A stretch of DNA of 64,000 nucleotides from Candidatus Anstonellales archaeon (GTDB taxonomy: Archaea; Micrarchaeota; Micrarchaeia; Anstonellales; CG1-02-47-40). A model generated the notes under the pieces. The model searched no databases. It was not told where the DNA came from and saw nothing but the letters and a program-made list of their open reading frames with translations. This document shows, one piece after another, positions 42,666-51,136 of this stretch (position 1 is the stretch's first letter; the number at the start of each line of letters is the position of its first letter). The stretch is from the NCBI GenBank assembly GCA_038869735.1, contig JAWCQO010000006.1:4255-68254 (forward strand), read 5' to 3'. The position numbers were made by a program, and so were the translations under genes.

Positions 42666-45600
42666 ATGCAAATGCGTATAGAAAAAGAAGAAAAACAAGA
42701 TAATGTGACAGAGATACAACCGAAGGCAGACTATTTCCTAGCTAAAATACTCCTCTACTCCAAAGAACATTCCAATCCATTTGATTTTGTGAATAAGTGG
42801 GAAGACCTTACCAACGAGTTGGGTCCTATTCTAGCTGGCCTCAAAGAAAATGAAAAAGACTATTTTTATGAACATCTCAATAAACAAATACAAAAATATA
42901 ACATAAATTCCACCATCCTTCCTTACGTTTCACCTTCCATTTCACTATATAAAGAACAGCTTTTGAACGCTCTTGGCTACTTCCATACACTTGACCAGAA
43001 GTTAAAGTCATATATCTTCCTCGGTCAGGGGGAACTCACTAAACTCACTATTGATGATCTTGATCAAGATCTCAAGTCTAATAAGATAAATAAGAGTGCA
43101 TTTGAGCTCATACTAAAACTTCACTACGGAGATAAAGGCGAAACGCTAGACCATTTTCTTGTTGATGTGATGAAAGTGTCTAAAAGCAAACTCTCCAGTT
43201 CCAAAGTAATTGATAAATACATCTCTATAATGGACCACCTACAAAAAAATAAAGATTATTACTCAACAGACCCACTACGCAGTAAGGCAGATGAGGACAA
43301 TATAAAATCAATTTTGTACGGCACGATCCCTCTTCATCCACCAAATACACAACAAGTAGGACCCTCCCAGATAAACTTATTTGATACAATATCCACTGCC
43401 GCTTTAATATATAAATATAAGACAACAGATTTTAAGCCGCATATCGAAAATTTAAATATACTTACGAACCTTCTGACGACATATTCAACAGGTGGTTCCC
43501 TACCACCCTACTCTCAAGCTCTTCTTCTTTCAAAAAATTATTCAACTCTGTTTGACTCCATGCTTCATCTTGATCAGCAAAATAGAGGAAACGTACTAAA
43601 CAGTCTGTTGTTCTACTACTCCCACTTATATAGTAACCTTCCGTTGGAAAATAGATACATCGCCCTAGGAAACTTTTTAGATAAAGTGCTCTCTACTAAT
43701 TTTTATCAACACGATACACTCGATCAGGCAGTGAGTTCTGCGGGTAGTTTTACTGATAGAGGCCGTATCAGGACGCATTCACAACAAACTATTCTCGGTT
43801 TTCCAAGTGTGGGCGGGAACTTCCAGAGTGATACTTATAATATTCTTAGATTCTTTTCTCCAAACCTGAATCCATTCAATCTGCAGGAGTCGTCCGCCAA
43901 CCTTGATATGTTCATTACGTCGTTTATTCCAGGGTTTTATCCAATTAAGCCATATTACCCATCATCCATATATCAAAAACCTAAATTTGACGCAATTCAA
44001 TTGATTTCAGCGATAGATCATATACGCCGTCTTGTTGCGGAGTATTATAAACCCAAAATCGTTTTAAGTTTTAACGAAATAAGCGCGCATACGTTCGCAT
44101 CTCATAGTAAATTTCCTACGAATGAATTCTCCAGAGGTAGTGGTTCCATTGATGTTCATGGATTAGAACATCAAATCAGAGCTAGTGGAACTGTTGAATC
44201 CCAAGAATATCGGGGGGGGAAAGAATCAAAAGCCGCGAATGTGGCCCTCAACGCCACTTTATCAGCTAATCAACTTTTCCTTCAATATGTAAAAGATAAG
44301 AAGATTGACCTTTCTCAAGTAACAGACGAAAACCTCCTTGCTAATCTCAACTTGGCTCTTAGAGAAGGTACAGACATGTTGTTTTTTTTTGAGATGCCGC
44401 AACACTCCACATCAACATCAGAAAAAGAAGAGATCATTGGCAGTCTTTATATTTATGACTATGGCTCCCGCACCTGGTATAGAGCAAATATAAATGAACT
44501 TGATGAAGATATAAATAAACTTAATGAAGATCTGTCTGAATTCCGACACTACTTTTTTTCTCTTAGACAGGCTCTTCTTGGAGAGGATACACCAGTCCAA
44601 TTCGCTGTAGAACGCCAAAATAGTAAGGTTAACCAAACTAGTAATGTTAACAAAACAACTGTAGAAGCAGAACGATGGGGATTCATGATCGGAGTAGCAC
44701 TCAGCAACGATACTGGAGCCTCCTTATTCCGCTCAACAGAAGGAAATATGAGTATTTCTTTCGTTAGATCTACCAACTTAGTTGTCACATCTGTTGGTTT
44801 ATTTCACATCAAAGAGGAACCTACGCCAGGCGTTTATTATAACCCTATTGACTCCACTCAGTCTCAAAAAGGTAGCCAAACGTTTGCTAACTTTGGATCC
44901 ACAACCAAGAATAATGAATTTACTGCTTTGTTTGGTGTCACTAATAATAGTGGCGCTAATAAACCAATGGTAGGGGGTCGATTCTCACATCTAGACAAGT
45001 CAGTTGCCTGGTCAGCTGCTGCTTTATACTCCTTCAACCCTGTTTACGGCACTTACATATTGGAAACTAGTGGAGGAGTAGATTATGGCTCTCTAAATCT
45101 TCTAGCTTATGTTAAGGCAGCAATGGACAATGTCACTAAGAAGGGGGCGGGCGATCCAAATGCACGTCAACTAGAGATTAATTTGAACATTGGAGAGTCT
45201 AAGCTGGTGGGTGTAGGTGTTAGTCTTCCCAATGCCCATACATCAATTGAGTCCTCCGATATATTAAAGTCTCTTCATAACCTATATATCCGTCTTATGT
45301 CTACCATTAAAGAAAACAAAGGAGAAGATGTTGAAACAATTCTAATTCAGGTGGCTGACCTTGTTAAACTTTATGCGGAGACTACTTTGGCTTCAGTACT
45401 ATCGGATCCAAACAACAAAACCAACACTTATATCAAATTCTCAACAGGAGAAGGAGGCATTTCAGGTATATTTAATTATAACCCACATCAAAACCAGTGG
45501 ATGGCTACACTTTCTATCCCCCTTCCAGATAATCGCCAAATCCAACTTCTATACCTCAACGATGCAAAAATCCACACAACTAACCAATCTGCAACTAAAC

Positions 45601-46163
45601 GTGACGCTTTCGGAGCGAAATACCAAGAAGGGCCTTGGACTATTGCCGCAATCTATCCCGACCGTCCTACTCTTTTTAGTCCATTTTCAATAGCAGTTGC
45701 ATATGGTAAAGATAAGTGGAAGTTCGGAGTTGAGTTCTTTAACCCTACTCCATCTGTTGGCAACAATAAAAAAATTAGCGGTATTATTACCTATGGAAAT
45801 GTCCAAAATAACTTTTCCTTAATCGTATCTAACCAAGATTATGAACGATTGAACAGTTGGGTCCTCTCACTTCAACGGATATGGGACTTCTACAATCACA
45901 TACGCTTAACCGCGTTTTCTTCAGACATAGAACGTCCTCCAGACGGCATAAGAGGTTCTTCAAACATATACGTACCCTATGTTTACGATCTCAACATCAA
46001 CAGAGACGGAGGCAAAGCTTGGGGTTTCGAATTAGGCGCAGGCGGTGTCTTCCCTGGATTGGGTGTCTTCTCTAGGGGTGAGTGGGGGCTTACCGCCAGA
46101 CTCCTACAGGGCTATGGTGGATCAACATGGGAGATTAGACTTAATCTTTCCCTGCCTTTTTAG
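42666..46163 (+). CDS. 1165-residue protein with beta-barrel-like C-terminal half
   Basis: No signal peptide is seen: the N-terminus (MQMRIEKEEKQDNVTEIQPK) is hydrophilic. Residues ~15-490 are helical and Ser/Asn/Tyr-rich. From about 495, and clearly from 665, the sequence becomes a string of amphipathic strands of 8-12 residues. They have alternating polarity, aromatic residues at strand ends and Asn/Gly/Asp turns (WGFMIGVALS, KPMVGGRFSHL, KFGVEFFNPT, KKISGIITYG, AWGFELGAGG). The protein ends in a strand with C-terminal Phe (WEIRLNLSLPF), the mark of outer-membrane barrels in bacteria. No archaeal family is known to me with this build. The nearest relation in the window is the 53707 product. 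Confidence 0.75.
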   Translation: MQMRIEKEEKQDNVTEIQPKADYFLAKILLYSKEHSNPFDFVNKWEDLTNELGPILAGLKENEKDYFYEHLNKQIQKYNINSTILPYVSPSISLYKEQLLNALGYFHTLDQKLKSYIFLGQGELTKLTIDDLDQDLKSNKINKSAFELILKLHYGDKGETLDHFLVDVMKVSKSKLSSSKVIDKYISIMDHLQKNKDYYSTDPLRSKADEDNIKSILYGTIPLHPPNTQQVGPSQINLFDTISTAALIYKYKTTDFKPHIENLNILTNLLTTYSTGGSLPPYSQALLLSKNYSTLFDSMLHLDQQNRGNVLNSLLFYYSHLYSNLPLENRYIALGNFLDKVLSTNFYQHDTLDQAVSSAGSFTDRGRIRTHSQQTILGFPSVGGNFQSDTYNILRFFSPNLNPFNLQESSANLDMFITSFIPGFYPIKPYYPSSIYQKPKFDAIQLISAIDHIRRLVAEYYKPKIVLSFNEISAHTFASHSKFPTNEFSRGSGSIDVHGLEHQIRASGTVESQEYRGGKESKAANVALNATLSANQLFLQYVKDKKIDLSQVTDENLLANLNLALREGTDMLFFFEMPQHSTSTSEKEEIIGSLYIYDYGSRTWYRANINELDEDINKLNEDLSEFRHYFFSLRQALLGEDTPVQFAVERQNSKVNQTSNVNKTTVEAERWGFMIGVALSNDTGASLFRSTEGNMSISFVRSTNLVVTSVGLFHIKEEPTPGVYYNPIDSTQSQKGSQTFANFGSTTKNNEFTALFGVTNNSGANKPMVGGRFSHLDKSVAWSAAALYSFNPVYGTYILETSGGVDYGSLNLLAYVKAAMDNVTKKGAGDPNARQLEINLNIGESKLVGVGVSLPNAHTSIESSDILKSLHNLYIRLMSTIKENKGEDVETILIQVADLVKLYAETTLASVLSDPNNKTNTYIKFSTGEGGISGIFNYNPHQNQWMATLSIPLPDNRQIQLLYLNDAKIHTTNQSATKRDAFGAKYQEGPWTIAAIYPDRPTLFSPFSIAVAYGKDKWKFGVEFFNPTPSVGNNKKISGIITYGNVQNNFSLIVSNQDYERLNSWVLSLQRIWDFYNHIRLTAFSSDIERPPDGIRGSSNIYVPYVYDLNINRDGGKAWGFELGAGGVFPGLGVFSRGEWGLTARLLQGYGGSTWEIRLNLSLPF

Positions 46164-46203
46164 TGAGTGCCAGATTATAGAGCCACCGGAGGTTAACCTC
46201 CCT

Positions 46204-47382
46204 CTAAGGCTGCACCCATTCTATCTCATAATATTCGTATTTGCTTCCAGGCAGTTCAATTCTCTTAATTAAGTAGTAAGTCACTGAGCTTTCCCTGTCA
46301 GCTATCCCAAGAAGAAGTTCTAACCCTGCTTCCTTGCATCTTTCAATTGCAATAGCAAGCTCAGCTCCACCTATCTCCTCCTCCTCTGAAAGAGACATCA
46401 TCAAATAACGCGGCTTTCCATCCTTTGGCGTCTCTATCCCTCCCTTGTGCCTATGGTACAAGATATAATTCAGACCAACGTCAATCTTTTCCTCGCCTCT
46501 CACTCTTTTTCCCGGAATTGCAAGTATAAATGTTTTCTTTACAGAATGAGCAACCCTAATTGCACGTGCCCATTCTGATATTATCATACGACTCTTTCTC
46601 GGGAATACGTGAATGACGTGCCTTGAGTGCACCCACTCCCCAGCAGGCTTCACTGGTGAGGCTCCTGGAAAATAAAGCCTAAAATGCGTTCCAAATTTGA
46701 AGCCAGTTTTTAGTATAAAACCGCGCATCCTCCAGTCTTCATAGACCTCATAAAGGGATGAGAAATCCGTTCTAAGTCTTTTAGCTGACCTAACAAGCTT
46801 CTTCTCATCCATTCCATAAATGCACAGATTTCCGTTTCTCACCATGAATAATGTCTCATATATGTCTAACTTGCCTATCTTCCCTCTCTGCTCCGCTTTA
46901 TACGAAGCAAACTGCCCCATCCAATATCGCTCATAAATTTCTCGGGCAGCATGTTCATCGTCAATGATGCAGGTCAAGTCGCCTTCAAAGAAACGCCCCT
47001 GAAGCGAATATTTGTCCATTTCAAATTTTCCTTTTGGATACTTCTTAACAGGATTTCTCCCATAGTTTTTTTTCCAGTCAAGTTCACATATAGGCCGCGC
47101 AATAAGTCCTCTATCCCTCCAATCCTTATATGTAAAATATTTTGCCATCTGCTTTTTTGAAGGAAAAAGCGAAGCTACATCGTTAAAGAGCATAACATTT
47201 CCATTCTTATCGTAACACTTTGCATTCCTAATGTCAATTAAATAAAGTGCTTCCTCAGGATAAAGATGAACCACTCCCTTTTTTATTACTCCATAATGCC
47301 CATTGACTAAAGATGAGACACTCTGAGGTTCTAGGCATACTATTTCTTTCGTTTTTCTGTTTATCTCTATGTATATGGCCAT
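46204..47382 (-). CDS. endA: tRNA-splicing endonuclease EndA, three-unit (epsilon2) type
   Basis: 392 residues, about twice the homotetrameric alpha form. Residues ~1-125 form an N-terminal unit of alpha type (KGVVHLYPEEALYLIDI). Residues ~126-295 are a complete catalytic unit with the triad Tyr237 (RLYFPG), His252 (WVHSRH) and Lys283 (HSVKKT). Residues ~296-392 are a C-terminal structural unit (GLNYILYHRHK ... VTYYLIKRI). This alphaN-alpha-betaC order matches the epsilon2 enzyme described from ARMAN archaea, which cuts relaxed as well as canonical BHB motifs. A GGGAGGA Shine-Dalgarno precedes ATG 47382. It is divergent from taw1, another tRNA enzyme. Confidence 0.93.
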   Translation of the reverse strand: MAIYIEINRKTKEIVCLEPQSVSSLVNGHYGVIKKGVVHLYPEEALYLIDIRNAKCYDKNGNVMLFNDVASLFPSKKQMAKYFTYKDWRDRGLIARPICELDWKKNYGRNPVKKYPKGKFEMDKYSLQGRFFEGDLTCIIDDEHAAREIYERYWMGQFASYKAEQRGKIGKLDIYETLFMVRNGNLCIYGMDEKKLVRSAKRLRTDFSSLYEVYEDWRMRGFILKTGFKFGTHFRLYFPGASPVKPAGEWVHSRHVIHVFPRKSRMIISEWARAIRVAHSVKKTFILAIPGKRVRGEEKIDVGLNYILYHRHKGGIETPKDGKPRYLMMSLSEEEEIGGAELAIAIERCKEAGLELLLGIADRESSVTYYLIKRIELPGSKYEYYEIEWVQP

Positions 47383-47499
47383 ATTCCTCCCTTTCTACAC
47401 AATCCTCATTTGGGCAAATATGCTCATAGGCGACACAACCAATGCAACAAACAATATCAACAAAAGCTAATTTAAACTAAATCTAAATAATTATTACCC

Positions 47500-48570
47500 A
47501 TGCAATGTTCCTTATGTACTGCTTCGGCAAGTTCTTTAAATCAAAGGCCTCATTCCCAACGACAGCCATGTCCACCTGCAATTCCTCGTCCAGTATTTGA
47601 TGAGTTGTGCTCTCAAGGCTACCATGTAGTAGGAAACCACTCAGCAAATAAGAGATGCAAATGGTTCCGCGAGGCCCTCATAGGCAATGGAGGATGCTAT
47701 AAAGCAAGGTTTTACGGCATCCAATCGCATCGTTGCGTTCAATGCACCCCTGTTCTGCTCTTTTGCAATCACGCATGCAAGTTCTGTTGGAGAATCATCC
47801 CTGAATCAAAATTGCAATTTGAAGACATGCCCTCAAACAGCTTTAAGTGGGATTCGCCGGAAAAAGTAGCAGAGGGCATATTAAGAGAGCAAGAAAGAAT
47901 AGCCTCCGGCTATAAGGGAAATCCAAAGACAAGCATAAAGAAATTCAACGAGGCAATGACGCCACTTCACGTTGCAATATCACTTACAGGAGAACCGACG
48001 ATGTATCCTTATCTTGGAGAGCTGATACGCATCTTTCACCAAAAAGGTCTTACAACTTTCCTTGTAACAAACGGCACGAACCCAACTGCGCTTTCTCGCC
48101 TATCCCCCCTTCCAACCCAACTCTACATCTCAATGGTCGCCCCCAACAAGGAGAATTACCTTAAAACCTGCGTTCCAGTTTCAGCTTCTCTTTGGCAAAA
48201 TTACCTTTCGTCACTTAAGCTTATGGGCCAGAAAAGAATACAAAAAGGGACTCGGACAGTCTTGAGGATGACTTTAGTGAGAAGCCTCAACTATTGCTGT
48301 GTTGAAGATTATGCATCGCAGATTAAGCTTGCAAAGCCAATGTTTGTCGAAGTAAAGAGCTATATGCATGTAGGAAAAGGAAGGGAAAAAAGAGGCCTGT
48401 CTCTATCAGATATGCTTTCAATTGAAGAGATAAGGGATTTTGCAAACAAGTTATCAGCAAAAACTGGCTATTTCTATACTGATGAGCACGCGCCAAGCAG
48501 GGTAGTTTTGCTCTGCAGAGATAAACATGCTCAAGCAAATCGTCTTCTCCCACTTAGCCAACGAACATAA
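47500..48570 (+). CDS. taw1: 4-demethylwyosine synthase Taw1 (radical SAM)
   Basis: 356 residues. The radical SAM cluster motif CNHACKFCW is near residue 92; a second cysteine set upstream (KRCKWF, NGGCYKARF and HRCVQC) would bind the other 4Fe-4S cluster of TYW1. SLTGEPTMYP near 164 and FLVTNGTNP near 188 are typical. It makes the tricyclic base of tRNA-Phe at G37 from pyruvate. The N-terminal flavodoxin domain of eukaryotic TYW1 is absent, as in archaea. Confidence 0.94.
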   Translation: MQCSLCTASASSLNQRPHSQRQPCPPAIPRPVFDELCSQGYHVVGNHSANKRCKWFREALIGNGGCYKARFYGIQSHRCVQCTPVLLFCNHACKFCWRIIPESKLQFEDMPSNSFKWDSPEKVAEGILREQERIASGYKGNPKTSIKKFNEAMTPLHVAISLTGEPTMYPYLGELIRIFHQKGLTTFLVTNGTNPTALSRLSPLPTQLYISMVAPNKENYLKTCVPVSASLWQNYLSSLKLMGQKRIQKGTRTVLRMTLVRSLNYCCVEDYASQIKLAKPMFVEVKSYMHVGKGREKRGLSLSDMLSIEEIRDFANKLSAKTGYFYTDEHAPSRVVLLCRDKHAQANRLLPLSQRT

Positions 48571-48587
48571 ATGATGTAGTATAAGCT

Positions 48588-48689
48588 CCTTTACTTGTGA
48601 CTCAAAATCCACGGCAACTCTTATCTCATTCTTGCTTTTTTTTACCCAATCCCTTTACGGCCTTTACTTGTGTTCAAAATCCACGCAAC
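48588..48689 (+). repeat. ~30-bp imperfect direct repeat, period 73 bp, behind taw1
   Basis: CCTTTACTTGTGACTCAAAA and the next ~11 bases at 48588-48618 recur with two small indels/substitutions at 48661-48689. The rest of the 308-bp gap 48571-48878 is AT-rich with no recognised gene. Confidence 0.7.
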
Positions 48690-48878
48690 CCTTCCCTTTC
48701 TTCTTCCTTTACGGTTTTATTTGTACTTGTTTTTCCTACGTAAATCTCCGGCTCCGAACTAATGCTCGTTTGATTGCTTATAACAATCCAAACAATGGAT
48801 ATTTTTTGTTTCTTTGCCTGCTTACATTTATCCTTCCGAACACGTCCAACATATAAATTAGAAAAACAAAAAACCTAA

Positions 48879-49169
48879 TTAGAAAAAGTAGCTTTGCTTT
48901 TCCCTCTCCTTTCTTATTTCGTCTTTAAGTACCCGTTCAAGGGCCTTCTTTTCAGGAATCCCAACAAATATAACTCTTCCATTTAATATGATTGTAGGAG
49001 TTGCAGTTACTCCAAACGCCTGAGCCCTCTGCATCCCCCACTCAGTAATCATGTTTACCTCCCTAAACCCAATGCCCTTTGTTTTTTTGAGGATTTCTTG
49101 GGCAAGCTTTACAGCCTTTGGTGAGTGAGGGCAATTTGGAGAAGTAACTATCTCTAAAAATATTGCCAT
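48879..49169 (-). CDS. Thioredoxin-like small protein
   Basis: 96 residues. Strand-helix-strand with the active-site position read as CPHSP (a single Cys, unlike the CxxC of glutaredoxins), a VTATPTIILNGRVIFVG block with the conserved cis-Pro, and a Lys/Glu-rich tail. Archaeal small thioredoxin/glutaredoxin-like proteins have this length. The missing second Cys suggests it is not a standard dithiol enzyme. It lies 38 nt downstream of the pilin genes. Confidence 0.82.
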   Translation of the reverse strand: MAIFLEIVTSPNCPHSPKAVKLAQEILKKTKGIGFREVNMITEWGMQRAQAFGVTATPTIILNGRVIFVGIPEKKALERVLKDEIRKEREKQSYFF

Positions 49170-49207
49170 GTTCTAATCTTTATCCGAAGGAGCTATATAA
49201 ACCTTTT

Positions 49208-49603
49208 TTATTTCGGCTCTCTGATTCTTACCATCCCATCACGCATTTCAACAAGGACTGAACCACCTTTATATATTCTATCCAAAATTTCAAACCCACA
49301 CTCAGCTTTCATTTCAGCTTCGCTTGTCCCGGATTTTAATTTGAGGATATCCCTATCTTTTATTAGCTCAAAATCAGAAATCCCTTCCTCTCTCAAAACC
49401 CGGACATTTCCTTCTCCAAGAATACAAACTTCCTTGATTTTGTAAGCTATCCGTTCAACTAATCTTTTCATTGAAGCCTTTTTTATCTCCTCACCGGCGT
49501 ATAGTTGGAGACGTGAGAGAGAGTAAAGTGAGACAGATAGCATAAAAAGAAAAATAAGAAAAAGAAGAAGAAACTCTGCAGATAGCTGGCCTTTCTTCTT
49601 CAT
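49208..49603 (-). CDS. Type IV pilin-like protein (class III signal peptide), second of pair
   Basis: 131 residues from ATG 49603. The N-terminus MKKKGQLSAEFLLLFLIFLF is a class III signal peptide: basic residues, then QxSxEF and a hydrophobic helix; cleavage would be before Gln. The ~100-residue head includes two cysteines (EVCILGEG, AECGFEI). The start overlaps the previous pilin's stop by ATGA, so they are coupled. It probably assembles into a pilus or is a minor pilin. Confidence 0.87.
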   Translation of the reverse strand: MKKKGQLSAEFLLLFLIFLFMLSVSLYSLSRLQLYAGEEIKKASMKRLVERIAYKIKEVCILGEGNVRVLREEGISDFELIKDRDILKLKSGTSEAEMKAECGFEILDRIYKGGSVLVEMRDGMVRIREPK

Positions 49604-49827
49604 CCGGATATCCCAGAGCAAACATTGTTTATACAGCTCTCTCCTGCATCACAATCAAGATCTGTTTCGCAGCTCTTAGAGATTTCAAATATCTGGCCTG
49701 TTTTCTTCTCTATCTCCTTGCCAGCCTGTGTTGCTGTTTTTATAAGTTGGCTTGCAACAATAAGCGCAACCCCTATCAAAATAACCAATATAATAAGCAT
49801 TTCAGCTGAAATCTGCCCTTTCATCAA
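49600..49827 (-). CDS. Type IV pilin-like protein with cysteine module
   Basis: 75 residues. The class III signal peptide is MKGQISAEMLIILVILIGVA (KGQxSxE followed by a hydrophobic helix), the head is short. The last ~25 residues form a four-Cys module, CETDLDCDAGESCINNVC, resembling single units of the repeat protein at 59633. The two N-terminal Met are adjacent. It is the first gene of a three-gene run, pilin-pilin-thioredoxin-like. It is divergent from pgk. Confidence 0.87.
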   Translation of the reverse strand: MMKGQISAEMLIILVILIGVALIVASQLIKTATQAGKEIEKKTGQIFEISKSCETDLDCDAGESCINNVCSGISG

Positions 49828-49885
49828 TTCACCCTATCTAAATACTCTGAAAACGTTTTATTTCTTTGCTCTCCTTACTCTCTTT

Positions 49886-51088
49886 ATGAATTTACTGGAC
49901 AATTACGATTTTAGGGGAAAGAGAGTCTTTGTTCGTCCAGATTTAAACTGCCCTATCGACGAAAAAACAGGTAGAGTTGAAAAATCACCTCGAGTGATAG
50001 AGCATGCAAAAACTACCATTCTTGAGCTTTCAGAAAAGGGCGCAAAGGTTATCGTTCTTGCACACCAAGGAAGAAAAGGAGAACCAGACTGCGTGTCTCT
50101 TAACCAACATGCGAAATTCTTGGAAGAAGAAACAGGCAAACGCGTCATATTTGTTCCGGATGTCTGTGGGCATATGGCCAAAAAAGCAATAAGCAACCTA
50201 AAAAATGGAGAGATACTTCTACTTGAAAACGTGCGTTTTTTGGATGATGAAACAGCATTCAGAACTCCGCAGGAATACTCCAAATCATCACTTGTAAAAA
50301 ACCTACTTCCATTTTGCGATGCTTTTGTGCTTGATGGATTTTCAGTCTCTCACCGGGCTCAAGCTTCAGTCATCGGTTTCATTTCAAAGCCGACTTTTGC
50401 AGGGCGGGTCATGGAAAAGGAACTAGCCGCTCTCTCTCATCTCAAAAATCCATTGCGCCCATGCACTTTCATACTTGGAGGAGCAAAGCCAGAGGATTCA
50501 ATACCAATCCTTGAGCATTGGCTTTCACAAAAAAAGGCCGATTATTTTCTTTGCGGAGGAGTGCTTGGCTTGTTAATCCTTCTTGCTTCAGGCGTAAATC
50601 TTGGTAAAACGAAGCGATATATGGAGGAAAAAAATCATACCAAGCATATCCCGCTAATACGAGGCTTATTAGAAAAATATCAAAAACACATAAAGCTCCC
50701 CTTGGATGTTGCTTACGACAAAAACGGCCAACGGCACGAATGCCCCACATCCAGCCTGCCAATTCCGCATGACATCTACGATATAGGAACCGATACACAA
50801 TCTGAATTCTCCAGCCTAATAAAGCGCTCAAAGACAATAATAATAAACGGCCCCCTCGGAGTTTATGAAAATAATGAATTTGCAAAGGGCACTCGTGCGG
50901 TTCTTGAGGCAATAGCCTCTACTAATTCGTTTTCCATAGTAGGTGGCGGACACACTCTTTCAGCAATAGAAAAGTTTGAAATTGACAAGAAAAAATTTTC
51001 TTATATCTCCCTTGCAGGAAAGGCTCTTGTTGAATACCTATCAGGAAAAAGTCTTCCAGGATTGGAGATACTCAGGAAACACAAATAA
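49886..51088 (+). CDS. pgk: Phosphoglycerate kinase (archaeal)
   Basis: 400 residues from ATG 49886; the frame stays open upstream but that part is antisense to the pilin gene. PGK motifs: DFRGKRVFVRPDLNCPID near 7-24, IVLAHQGRKGEPD near 56 (substrate site), LLENVRF near 110, DGFSVSHRAQASV near 147, and IINGPLGVYENNEFAKGT near 317. The form is the archaeal/euryarchaeal one, in contrast with the bacterial-type GAPDH. Confidence 0.95.
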   Translation: MNLLDNYDFRGKRVFVRPDLNCPIDEKTGRVEKSPRVIEHAKTTILELSEKGAKVIVLAHQGRKGEPDCVSLNQHAKFLEEETGKRVIFVPDVCGHMAKKAISNLKNGEILLLENVRFLDDETAFRTPQEYSKSSLVKNLLPFCDAFVLDGFSVSHRAQASVIGFISKPTFAGRVMEKELAALSHLKNPLRPCTFILGGAKPEDSIPILEHWLSQKKADYFLCGGVLGLLILLASGVNLGKTKRYMEEKNHTKHIPLIRGLLEKYQKHIKLPLDVAYDKNGQRHECPTSSLPIPHDIYDIGTDTQSEFSSLIKRSKTIIINGPLGVYENNEFAKGTRAVLEAIASTNSFSIVGGGHTLSAIEKFEIDKKKFSYISLAGKALVEYLSGKSLPGLEILRKHK

Positions 51089-51104
51089 GCAAAAAATCCA
51101 TTAA

Positions 51105-51114
51105 TTATTTAAAA
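51105..51114 (+). promoter_or_regulatory. TATA-like element upstream of the 51137 gene
   Basis: ATTATTTAAA, centred 27 bp from ATG 51137, consistent with a leaderless transcript. It probably serves the 51137-53707-55238 run. Confidence 0.45.
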
Positions 51115-51136
51115 ACAAATCTATACTTGATATACT

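Noticed and set aside
49625-49885. N-terminal extension of PGK
   Set aside because: It is antisense to the class III signal-peptide pilin gene, and PGK homology begins at ATG 49886.
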